29,076 nucleotides of DNA from VRUE01 sp033856195 (lineage in GTDB: Bacteria; Actinomycetota; Thermoleophilia; Solirubrobacterales; 70-9), in assembly GCA_033856195.1 (NCBI GenBank), contig JAWVFL010000066.1:1-29076 (forward strand), given 5' to 3'. Shown here one piece after another: positions 8,521 through 15,268 of the stretch. The notes under the pieces are model-generated. The model was given only the letters and a program-made list of their open reading frames with translations. It did no database searches and was not told the DNA's origin. Position 1 is the first letter of the stretch; each line of letters opens with the position of its first letter. The translations under genes were made by a program, and so were the position numbers.

Positions 8521-8932
8521 GCGAGTTCGACCTCCGCTCGCTGCTCGAGTCTTTGCATAACCGCCGCGTCGACTTCATCGTGATCGGCGGCGTGGCCGTC
8601 GGAGCCCACGGGTTCATTCGCGGCACCGAGGACTTGGAGGGGCTGGAATCCACCCTGCCGACAGTAGGAGGACGACAATTCGACCCCGCGACCGATGCAG
8701 GCGTGATTCGGCGGGGGGCAACGTCACAGCGACGACCAAGTTCGGCCCGCTCAATGTCCTGCAGCGTGCGCGTGGAGTGCCCAGCTACTCGCAGCCCACC
8801 GAAGATGCGATAGAGAGCGAGCTCCTCGACATCCCGGTGCGGGTCTGCTCGCTGGCTCGCCTGCGGGAGATGAAGCAGGCTCAGAGTCGCGCGCAGGACC
8901 TGCTGGACTTGGAGAACCTGCCCGAGAGCTAA
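8517..8932 (+). pseudogene. Broken nucleotidyltransferase of the DUF6036/AbiEii type
   Basis: The first frame (TTG 8517) reads FIVIGGVAVGAHGFIRGTEDLE, the GG...H...T.D start of a minimal nucleotidyltransferase fold. The expected DLDLVPDP-like segment is missing after GTEDL, removing the second catalytic Asp. The frame then continues to FDPATDAGVIRRG and shifts at a six-G run (8713-8718). The next frame resumes family-like sequence (GNVTATTKFGPLNVLQRARG, then VRVCSLARLREMK and DLLDLENLPES) to TAA 8930-8932. One extra G would restore the frame, but the catalytic gap would remain. The end overlaps the convergent TetR gene by 4 bases. The reconstructed length of about 138 aa is shorter than usual for the family. 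Confidence 0.7.
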
Positions 8933-9579
8933 GGCCGAGCCAAGCGGCGCGCTTTCTCGGCCCCGAGATAAGGCGCGAGGATGAATTCGGTGAAGTCGGG
9001 GAGGAGCTCCTCGAGCTGCTCGGCTTCGCCGGCGGCGACCTTGCGGCCTGCGAGGAGGACGAGGGCGCCGAGGGTCGACTCCTCGGTCGTCGGGGGCAGC
9101 GCGCGGTCACCCTCTCGCTCGGCGCGTCCCTGTTCCAGGTATGGGACGACCTCGTGCACCGCCTCGTGGAAGCGAGCGGACACGGCCGGGCCCGCTGCCT
9201 GAGACTCGACCAAGCAGAGCCGCGCCAGATCCGGCTCCTCGGCAAAGAAGAGCAGTACGGTGTGAGCCGCTGCGATCGCTCTCCGCGGCCAATCATCGGC
9301 CGAGGCGATCGCTTCCTCTCCCAGCTCGCGAATGTGGCTGACCACCACCTCGAAGGCGGCCAGGAAACACTCCTCCTTGCCCTCGAAGTTCTCGTAGAAA
9401 ACGCGGCGGGAGACCCGCGCCTTTTTGGTGATGTCGGTGATGGTGACGGCGCGGTAGCCCTTCGCTGCGACAGCTGTGGCGAGCCCCGCGATCAGGCGCT
9501 CGCGCTGGTTGTGGGCGACCTGCTCGCGGCTGAAGCCGTGGCGGCCAGCGGGTAGTGGACCGAGCTCTTCGCTTGCCAT
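8929..9579 (-). CDS. TetR-family transcriptional regulator
   Basis: 216 aa. A short N-terminal arm with the LPAGRHGFSREQVAHNQRER motif leads into the TetR_N helix-turn-helix (about 25-75: GYRAVTITDITKKARVSRRV, then FYENFEGKEECFLAAF). The ligand domain carries the motifs shared by all TetR proteins here: DDWPRRA, ARLCLVESQAAGP and LLPDFTEFILAPYLG. ATG 9579 has no ribosome-binding site and lies 10 bases after the stop of the upstream TetR gene, so it is probably cotranscribed. No adjacent target gene identifies the ligand. Confidence 0.88.
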   Translation of the reverse strand: MASEELGPLPAGRHGFSREQVAHNQRERLIAGLATAVAAKGYRAVTITDITKKARVSRRVFYENFEGKEECFLAAFEVVVSHIRELGEEAIASADDWPRRAIAAAHTVLLFFAEEPDLARLCLVESQAAGPAVSARFHEAVHEVVPYLEQGRAEREGDRALPPTTEESTLGALVLLAGRKVAAGEAEQLEELLPDFTEFILAPYLGAEKARRLARP

Positions 9580-9589
9580 CTATAGGCGC

Positions 9590-10270
9590 TCAGGCAGATG
9601 TCGCCTGGCTGGTTCCCCCGGCCTCGCGGGCCGCCGCTTCCTCGCCGACGTAGGGCCGCAAGAGGAACTCCAGCGCCTCCGGCAGCAGCGCTCGCAGCTT
9701 GTCTGCTTCACCGGCGATCAGGCGCTGGTTGATCACCCAGAGAACGCCCCCTGCCAGTGTCTCCTCGAGGCTTTGGGGCAGCTTGTCGCTGCGCGGGTTG
9801 AGCTCCCGGCCGGGGCGCAGCAGCGGCGCGAAGCGCTTCAGCGCCGCCTCGTGGCGAGCCGCTGCCTCGGGTCCTGCGGTCGGCGCCTCGACCAAGCAGG
9901 CTCTCGCCACGCCAGGGTGGGCCGCCGCCAGCTCCAGCAGGGCGCCGAGACCGGCACCGACTTTGTCGGTCCAAGGGCCGTCTTCACGATCGAAGGCTTC
10001 CTCGACTACATAAGCGGTGCGCTCGATCGCTGCGTCGAGCAGGGCGAGGAAGGCCTCGTCCTTGTCGGCGTAGTGCCTGTAGAAGGTCGCGTAGCCGACC
10101 CTGGCCCGGCGCACAATCTGCTCGATCGTCGTCTCCGCATAGCCCTGCTCGGACACGAGGTCCGCCGTCGCCTCGAGGATCCGGCGCCTCTGATCGTCCG
10201 CGGCCGCGGCTCGACTGACCGGCTCGGGGCCGGGCGGCTGCCGGGAAGCCTTTCCAGGCAATGCACGCAC
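9590..10270 (-). CDS. TetR-family transcriptional regulator
   Basis: 226 aa from GTG 10270, six bases after TATCCT on the minus strand. The HTH is at about 28-75 (RRRILEATADLVSEQGYAET, VGYATFYRHYADKDEAFLAL). Ligand-domain motifs are PWTDKV, ARACLVEAPTAGP and LLPEALEFLLRPYVG. It is first of a two-gene unit with the following TetR gene and divergent from another TetR gene across 86 bases, where operator-like GTTCCCA motifs lie. Autoregulation is likely for the family but not shown. Confidence 0.87.
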   Translation of the reverse strand: MRALPGKASRQPPGPEPVSRAAAADDQRRRILEATADLVSEQGYAETTIEQIVRRARVGYATFYRHYADKDEAFLALLDAAIERTAYVVEEAFDREDGPWTDKVGAGLGALLELAAAHPGVARACLVEAPTAGPEAAARHEAALKRFAPLLRPGRELNPRSDKLPQSLEETLAGGVLWVINQRLIAGEADKLRALLPEALEFLLRPYVGEEAAAREAGGTSQATSA

Positions 10271-10276
10271 GGGGTC

Positions 10277-10305
10277 AGGATAGCGCGCGTTCCCATTGGT
10301 ACGAA
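10277..10305 (-). promoter_or_regulatory. Leaderless-type promoter for the TetR gene at 9590-10270
   Basis: TATCCT (10277-10282) ends six bases before GTG 10270, with a weak -35 TTCGTA 17 bases upstream. A GGGAAC element lies within the spacer and may be an operator half-site. Confidence 0.4.
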
Positions 10306-10343
10306 GGCAGTATATGAAGTGGTCAGAGTTCCCAAAAATGGGC

Positions 10344-10349
10344 TAAGGT
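10344..10349 (+). promoter_or_regulatory. Leaderless-type -10 for the TetR gene at 10357
   Basis: TAAGGT ends seven bases before GTG 10357. No convincing -35 is seen (TGGTCA at 10320). The interrupted palindrome CCCA-AAAA-TGGG (10331-10342) lies immediately upstream, in a position suited to repression. Confidence 0.4.
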
Positions 10350-10356
10350 ACCCCGA

Positions 10357-11031
10357 GTGGACGCTCCACCCACACTACGCGCGGTTAGGTCATGGGACGA
10401 AGCGGAGATCCCGGAGCGCGCGTCGGACGAGGGAGCGCTGGAAGCGATGCTGCTCAGCGTCGGGGCCAGGGGGTACGACAAAGCCACGGTGCAGGAGGTG
10501 CTGGAGCGCAGCGGCATCTCCCGCGATCGCTTTCAGCGGCGCTTCGGCGGCAAGGAGGCCTGCTTCGCGCAGGCCTACGAGATGGCGGCGGACAGACTCT
10601 GCGCGGAAGTGCTCGAGGCGGGCCGCGAGGCCGAGAGCTGGCGGGCGGGCTTCCGCGCCGCCCTCGCCAGGCTGCTGCGCACCGTCGCCGAGCAGCCGCT
10701 GCTGGCGAAGGCGCTGCTGATCGAGGTGCGTGCCGCCCGCGGCCAAACCTGGGCCAAGCACCAGCAACTGATCGAGCGATTCGCCCGAGCCGTGGACTCC
10801 GCTCGCGATGAGCCCGGCGCCAGGTCGACGACGACGGCGCTCACCGCCCAGTTCGTCGTCGGCGCGATCGAGGAAGCGATCACCGCCGAGATCGGCGCCG
10901 GCCGCACAGTTACGGTCGAGCGCCTGCTCCCCGACCTTGCCCACCTGGCGGTGCTCAACTACTTCGGCGAGGACGAGGCCTGGCTGGAACTGCGCTCGCC
11001 GGAACTTGCCCCGGTCGAGCCCGCTGATTGA
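10357..11031 (+). CDS. TetR-family transcriptional regulator
   Basis: 224 aa from GTG 10357, which follows a TAAGGT hexamer by seven bases. The HTH spans about 25-75 (GARGYDKATVQEVLERSGIS, RDRFQRRFGGKEACFAQAY). It is more divergent than its neighbours: the usual TFY of the recognition helix is DRFQRRF. Ligand-domain motifs are ESWRAGF, AKALLIEVRAARG and LLPDLAHLAVLNYFG. It converges with the tandem TetR gene, stops separated by 3 bases. No effector can be inferred. Confidence 0.86.
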   Translation: MDAPPTLRAVRSWDEAEIPERASDEGALEAMLLSVGARGYDKATVQEVLERSGISRDRFQRRFGGKEACFAQAYEMAADRLCAEVLEAGREAESWRAGFRAALARLLRTVAEQPLLAKALLIEVRAARGQTWAKHQQLIERFARAVDSARDEPGARSTTTALTAQFVVGAIEEAITAEIGAGRTVTVERLLPDLAHLAVLNYFGEDEAWLELRSPELAPVEPAD

Positions 11032-11034
11032 CCG

Positions 11035-12399
11035 TCAGTCCCCCTCGTGGGCCAGCTTCGCCGCCTCGGCGCTCCCCACATATGGGGTCAAGGTGAACTC
11101 GACCAGGTCCGGGAGCAGCTCCTCCAGCTCTTCGGCTTTGCCGGCGATGATGCGGCGGGAGATCAGCGAGACCATGCCGCCGACCAGGGCCTCCTCGGTG
11201 GTCGGCGAGAGGCGGGATAGGACCTCGGGGGGGCGCCCCTCGCGGCCGGTCTGGAAGTAGGGAACGAAGCTCTGGATCGCGGCGTCGTAGCGCTCGACCA
11301 CGACCGGGCCGGCGACCAGGGCCTCAACCATGCAGAGGCGCGCCAGGTGGGGCTCGGCGGCGAGGAACTCGAGCATCGCGCCGATCCCGGCTTTGACCGC
11401 GTGCGGCCAGTCGTCCTCGCCGTCGAAGGCGGTGGAGACGCGACCGCGCAACTCCTCCATCACCGTGTCGTAGGCGGCGACGAAGCACTCGTCCTTGCTG
11501 GAGAAATGCTCGTAGAAGGTGCGGCGTGAGACGGCGGCGTGGCGGGTGATGTGGGCGATCGTCGTGCCGGAGTAGCCGTTTTCGGCGATCGCCTCGGCGA
11601 GGCCGGCGATCAGGCGCTCGCGCTGGTTGTGGATGACAAACTCGCGCGGCAAGCCGTGCCGGCCAGGAGGCAGGCGGGCAAGCTCAGGCGGGTAATCCTC
11701 CGCTGACACTCCCGGGTCACCCGTTTCCCGGGAGGAGGGCTTCTTTTTGGCCACACCCCGACGATATCGCGCTGGCGGGTCAAAGCCCCTCGACAACTCG
11801 GCCAGCCCCGCCTCGATTCCCAGATACGGCATTACTGCAGCCGACATCAGCTGGGAAACTAGCGCAGGCAGCTCCTCAGTACTGCCCCGTACAACTTTTG
11901 CGTAGACCTGGCCGTAAGCGGACCCGGCGAGGGCCTCGGCGGTGGTGTGCGGAACCGACTCCGGATCGTCCATCTCGTTGCGTCCCGCATCGATCAGCGA
12001 GGCGATCACGCGCATCGTCATGTCGCGGCGGGCGCGGGCGGCGTCGCCGGCGGCCAGGACCTCGACCGCGAAGGAGGCGCGGCCGGGATCGTTGCGCAGG
12101 CCCTCGACGATCTCGCAGGCGACGGCGCGCAGGCGGTCGGGCCAGCTCTCCTGGCTGTTGTAAGCCTCCAGCATCTCCCTCATGCAACCCTCGTTGATCT
12201 CCTGCCAGGCGGAGAGGAAGCAGTCGTACTTGCCACGGAAGTGGCGGTCGAAGGCGGGCCGGTCGAGTTCGGCCCGGTCGATGATCAGCTCGATCGTGGT
12301 CTCGGCATAGCCGCGCTCGGCGGCGATCTCGATCAGGGCCTCGACGATGCGCTCGCGCTCGGGACTGGCGGCGCGCTCGCGAGTCTCCAGGTCAAGCAC
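11035..12399 (-). CDS. Tandem TetR protein: two complete TetR modules in one chain
   Basis: 454 aa from GTG 12399, about twice the family norm of 200-230 aa. Module 1 (about 1-208) has an HTH (ERGYAETTIELIIDRAELDR, FDRHFRGKYDCF) and a ligand domain (ESWPDRL, ASFAVEVLAAGD, AVMPYLG). A Lys/Ser-rich linker (VAKKKPSSRETGD) follows. Module 2 (about 245-454) repeats the plan with the LPPGRHGLPREF arm, HTH (NGYSGTTIAHITRHAAVSRR, FYEHFSSKDECF) and DDWPHAV, ARLCMVEALVAGP, LLPDLVEFTLTPYVG. TetR proteins normally dimerise, so this may fold as a covalent pseudo-dimer. An in-frame GTG at the linker (11754) follows TATCGT by six bases, so a single-module product may also be made. It lies 33 bases downstream of another TetR gene on the same strand. 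Confidence 0.87.
   Translation of the reverse strand: MLDLETRERAASPERERIVEALIEIAAERGYAETTIELIIDRAELDRPAFDRHFRGKYDCFLSAWQEINEGCMREMLEAYNSQESWPDRLRAVACEIVEGLRNDPGRASFAVEVLAAGDAARARRDMTMRVIASLIDAGRNEMDDPESVPHTTAEALAGSAYGQVYAKVVRGSTEELPALVSQLMSAAVMPYLGIEAGLAELSRGFDPPARYRRGVAKKKPSSRETGDPGVSAEDYPPELARLPPGRHGLPREFVIHNQRERLIAGLAEAIAENGYSGTTIAHITRHAAVSRRTFYEHFSSKDECFVAAYDTVMEELRGRVSTAFDGEDDWPHAVKAGIGAMLEFLAAEPHLARLCMVEALVAGPVVVERYDAAIQSFVPYFQTGREGRPPEVLSRLSPTTEEALVGGMVSLISRRIIAGKAEELEELLPDLVEFTLTPYVGSAEAAKLAHEGD
11761..11766 (-). promoter_or_regulatory. Possible internal leaderless -10 inside the tandem TetR gene
   Basis: TATCGT on the minus strand ends six bases before an in-frame GTG (11752-11754), exactly at the linker between the two modules. 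No good -35 is seen. It could be the relic of a separate promoter from before gene fusion. Confidence 0.3.
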
Positions 12400-12432
12400 T
12401 AGGTCATGGGACCCCCGATCCCTGCCCCTGGC

Positions 12433-13113
12433 TCAACCCGCAGTGGGTGTCGGTGCTTCTTCGCCGGCGATCCGCTTGGCGGACTCGGCGCCCAGATACG
12501 GCGTGAGGGAGAACTCGACCAGCTCCGGCAGCAGCTCCTCGATCTGCTCGGCCTGCCCCATGATGATGCGCTGGTAGAGGATCCAGAAGATTCCGCCGAC
12601 GATCGTCTCCTCGAGCGTCGTCGGCAGCTCCTCGCCCTTGGCCGAGACCTTGCGCCCCATGCGGAAGAGCGGCACGAAGGCCTGGATCGAGCGCTCGTAG
12701 CGGTCGACCGCGGCCGGGCCCGCCGAGAGCGCCTCGACGATGCAGGTGCGGGCGAGCGCCGGCTCGCTGGCGACGTAGTGGAGGAAGGCGGCGAGGCCAG
12801 CGTTGACGCGGGCGGGCCAGGTGTCGACCTTGCTGGCGGCGTCGACGACGCGGCGCAGCGCCTCCTTGACCGCGAACTCCGACGCGGCGAGGAAGCAGTC
12901 CTCCTTGGAGGAGAAATTCTCATAGAAGGTGTTGCGGGCGATGCCGGCGCGGCGGACGATGTCGGCGACCGTGACGGCGCGGTAGCCCTTCTCGACGGTC
13001 TCCTCGGCGAGGGCGGCGATTATGCGGGCCCGCTGGTGCTGGGCGATGAACTCCCGCGGCAGTTGATGCCTTCCCGGTGGCATCCTTGTCGCTTGCGGAG
13101 CTCGATCGGGCAC
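12433..13113 (-). CDS. TetR-family transcriptional regulator
   Basis: 226 aa from GTG 13113. This start is preferred because a full promoter (TTGGAA, 17-base spacer, TACTCT) ends seven bases before it; the longer frame's TTG at 13149 is the -35 itself. The N-terminal arm MPPGRHQLPREFIAQHQRAR is the GRH-PREF motif shared with two neighbours. The HTH covers about 30-75 (GYRAVTVADIVRRAGIARNT, FYENFSSKEDCFLAA). Ligand-domain motifs are DTWPARV, ARTCIVEALSAGP and LLPELVEFSLTPYLG. It leads a two-gene unit with the tandem TetR gene. Confidence 0.87.
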   Translation of the reverse strand: MPDRAPQATRMPPGRHQLPREFIAQHQRARIIAALAEETVEKGYRAVTVADIVRRAGIARNTFYENFSSKEDCFLAASEFAVKEALRRVVDAASKVDTWPARVNAGLAAFLHYVASEPALARTCIVEALSAGPAAVDRYERSIQAFVPLFRMGRKVSAKGEELPTTLEETIVGGIFWILYQRIIMGQAEQIEELLPELVEFSLTPYLGAESAKRIAGEEAPTPTAG

Positions 13114-13120
13114 GAACGCC

Positions 13121-13149
13121 AGAGTACCCCTATAAGAATCCGTTTCCAA
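13121..13149 (-). promoter_or_regulatory. Promoter of the TetR gene at 12433-13113
   Basis: TTGGAA (13144-13149), a 17-base spacer and TACTCT (13121-13126), with GTG 13113 seven bases later. It is nearly the same as the promoter at 15233-15262. Confidence 0.6.
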
Positions 13150-13151
13150 GC

Positions 13152-13180
13152 TGGACGGATCGACCAGATACCGCTACTGT
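13152..13180 (+). promoter_or_regulatory. Possible promoter of the TetR gene at 13230
   Basis: TGGACG, a 17-base spacer and TACTGT on the plus strand would give a leader of about 43 bases carrying the GAGGAAGG ribosome-binding site. It lies next to the divergent promoter at 13121-13149. Confidence 0.35.
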
Positions 13181-13229
13181 TCCTGATTCCAGACAACCCG
13201 TTCCCTTGATCGATTTAGAGGAAGGTCGG

Positions 13230-13922
13230 ATGGGCAAGCAGGCCGCAACCAACGTCCGGGCAGGGGCAGAGGGGACCGGCGCAGCGGGGAAGGTCTTCCC
13301 CGAAGCTCCCACACTCAGACTGGTGAGTTCCCCGAAGCGTCAGCGAATCCTCGAAGGAATGCTCGAGGTTGTCGGCGGCAGCGGCTACGAGGTCGCATCC
13401 GTGCGTATGGTGCTCGATCACACGGGTCTCTACCGGCAGGCGTTTTACGACGAATTCGCCGACAAGGACGCCTGCTACCTGGACGCGCTCGACTTCGGCG
13501 TGGCGAAAATGGAGGCGATCGCGAGCGCCGCGGGGGACTCCGCGGAGGGCTGGCGAGGCCAGCTGCGGGCCGGTATCAGCGCCGTCCTCGATGCCCTCGA
13601 TGCCGATCCGGCGATCGGCAGAGCGCTGATCGTCGAGGTGCATGCCGCTGGGCCTCAGGCACTGAAAATTCGCTCCGAAGCGATGAAAAGAATCACCGAT
13701 TTCATCGATTCGGCCCGTCACAGCTCGACCGGCATGGAGTCGCCGCCGCCGATCGCCGCCGAGGGCATCGTCGCCGGCATGCACGCCGTCGTCCACGCCA
13801 AGCTGGCGGCGGGCGAGGACGCGGGGTTCCGCGAGCTGCTGCCCGACTTCATGTACTTCGCGGTGCTGCCCTACTTCGGCGCCGAGGTGGCGGGCACCGA
13901 GATGAAGGCTGCTAGAGCCTGA
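13230..13922 (+). CDS. TetR-family transcriptional regulator
   Basis: 230 aa from ATG 13230, chosen because GAGGAAGG lies just upstream; the open frame back to 13077 would run through the divergent neighbour's promoter and start. A 35-residue flexible N-terminus precedes the HTH (GSGYEVASVRMVLDHTGLYR, QAFYDEFADKDACYLDAL). Ligand-domain motifs are EGWRGQL, GRALIVEVHAAGP and LLPDFMYFAVLPYFG. Its last 11 bases overlap the convergent nucleotide-sugar dehydrogenase gene. Unlike most neighbours it has a true leader. Confidence 0.86.
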   Translation: MGKQAATNVRAGAEGTGAAGKVFPEAPTLRLVSSPKRQRILEGMLEVVGGSGYEVASVRMVLDHTGLYRQAFYDEFADKDACYLDALDFGVAKMEAIASAAGDSAEGWRGQLRAGISAVLDALDADPAIGRALIVEVHAAGPQALKIRSEAMKRITDFIDSARHSSTGMESPPPIAAEGIVAGMHAVVHAKLAAGEDAGFRELLPDFMYFAVLPYFGAEVAGTEMKAARA

Positions 13923-15159
13923 CGAGGTTGTTCGCCTCGATGCCGCGCGTTACGCCCCGGAAGTCGACGACGAGCGGAGCCGTGGCGACCACGTCGGCGT
14001 AGTCGAGCTCGGGGTGGGCAGTGACGATCGCCGCCACATCGCAGCCGGCCAAGCTCCCCTTGAGCTCCACCGATGCGAGGCCCAGCTCGGGAAGCTCGGG
14101 GACATGGGGGTCGTGGTAGGCGACCTCGCCGCCGAGGTCGCGCAAGCGCCTGGCGATCTTCAGCGCCGGCGACTCGCGGGTGTCCCCTACGCCGGCCTTG
14201 TAGCTGACGCCAAGCAGCAGGATCCGCGAGCCGTTCACCGGCTTGCCGGCGCCGTTGAGCGCACGCTCGATCCGCTCCACGCAGAAGGCGGGCTGGGTCT
14301 GGTTGACCTTGCCTGCGAGCTCGATGAACTCCGGGTAGAAGTCGTGTTCGCGCGCCTTGAAGGCGAGGTAGAAGGGGTCCACCGGCAGGCAGTGCCCGCC
14401 CATGCCCGGCCCGGGCTCGAAGCGCATGAAACCGAACGGCTTGGTCGCCGCCGCGTCGACCACCTCCCAGACGTCGATCTCGAGCCGATCGCAGAGCTGG
14501 GCGAGCTCATTGACCAAGGCGATGTTGACCGAGCGGAAGATGTTCTCGAGCAGCTTCGAAAGCTCGGCCGCCTCGGGACTGGAGAGGACGATCACCTCGT
14601 CGCAGATCAGCCCGTAAAGCTCGAGGGCGCGCTCGGCGCAGGCGGGGGTGAGGCCGCCGACGAGCTTCGGCGTCGTGCGCACGGTGTAGTCGGTGCGGCC
14701 GGGATCGATCCGCTCCGGCGAGAAGGCGAGGTGGAAGTCGCGGCCGGCGGAGAGTCCCGACTCCTCGAGGATCGGCAGCAGGCGCTCGCGCGTGGTGCCG
14801 GGGTAGGTAGTCGACTCGAGCACTACTAGCTGCTCCGGTTGAAGCACGCCCGAGAGGGCGGTGGCCGAATCGAGCAGGTAGGTGAGGTCCGGCTCACGCG
14901 AGCCTGTGAGCGGGGTCGGGACGCAGATCACGATTGCTTCGCAGGAGGCCAGATCGGCCTGATTTCCGGTCGCCCGCAGGCGTCTGGAGAGCGGGGCGAG
15001 GCTGGCATCGGCGACGTCCTCGACGTGGCTGCGGCCAGCGTTGAGGGCCTCGACCTTGCGCGGGTCGGTGTCGAGGCCGACGACCTCGTGCCCAGCCTCG
15101 GCAAAGGCGACGGCGAGCGGCAGGCCGACGTAGCCGAGACCAACGATGCCGATCTTCAT
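13912..15159 (-). CDS. Nucleotide-sugar 6-dehydrogenase (UDP-glucose/UDP-HexNAc type)
   Basis: 415 aa from ATG 15159; the open frame extends further upstream but the conserved family start is MKIGIVGLGYVGLPL. It oxidises a UDP-hexose or UDP-N-acetylhexosamine C6 alcohol to the uronate with two NAD+. The Rossmann GxGxxG is at residues 7-12, VPTPL at about 80-84, FSPERIDPG at about 147-155, the SKLLENIFRSVNIALVNEL helix at about 201-219, and the catalytic Cys257 in GPGMGGHCLPVDPF. FSPERIDPG and the C-terminal domain favour the UDP-GlcNAc/ManNAc dehydrogenase branch (WbpA/WecC-like), but substrate cannot be fixed. It likely supplies acidic sugars to the polysaccharide locus 4 kb away. It is divergent from a TetR gene. 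Confidence 0.9.
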   Translation of the reverse strand: MKIGIVGLGYVGLPLAVAFAEAGHEVVGLDTDPRKVEALNAGRSHVEDVADASLAPLSRRLRATGNQADLASCEAIVICVPTPLTGSREPDLTYLLDSATALSGVLQPEQLVVLESTTYPGTTRERLLPILEESGLSAGRDFHLAFSPERIDPGRTDYTVRTTPKLVGGLTPACAERALELYGLICDEVIVLSSPEAAELSKLLENIFRSVNIALVNELAQLCDRLEIDVWEVVDAAATKPFGFMRFEPGPGMGGHCLPVDPFYLAFKAREHDFYPEFIELAGKVNQTQPAFCVERIERALNGAGKPVNGSRILLLGVSYKAGVGDTRESPALKIARRLRDLGGEVAYHDPHVPELPELGLASVELKGSLAGCDVAAIVTAHPELDYADVVATAPLVVDFRGVTRGIEANNLVRL

Positions 15160-15165
15160 CGACGC

Positions 15166-15171
15166 AGTGTA
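15166..15171 (-). promoter_or_regulatory. Leaderless-type -10 of the dehydrogenase gene
   Basis: TACACT on the minus strand ends six bases before ATG 15159. No clear -35 was found, and no ribosome-binding site precedes the ATG. Confidence 0.45.
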
Positions 15172-15232
15172 GGCGCCGCCCCCGAGGCCTTGGACACAGC
15201 GGCCAGAGCTGGGCGCTCGGCTGCGAAACAGG

Positions 15233-15262
15233 TTGGACACTTTGAGAACACTGCCCTACTCT
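15233..15262 (+). promoter_or_regulatory. Leaderless promoter of the TetR gene at 15269
   Basis: TTGGAC (15233-15238), an 18-base spacer and TACTCT (15257-15262), six bases before ATG 15269. It is the best-formed promoter in the window, and it shows that the longer frame beginning at 15233 is an artefact. Confidence 0.65.
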
Positions 15263-15268
15263 GAACGC

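Noticed and set aside
9476..10720. Plus-strand open frame of 414 codons across two TetR genes
   Set aside because: It runs antisense to two well-supported TetR genes and into a third in another frame, with no family motif.
13077..13229. N-terminal extension of the TetR protein at 13230
   Set aside because: It would overlap the divergent TetR gene's start and both promoters; a good ribosome-binding site precedes ATG 13230.
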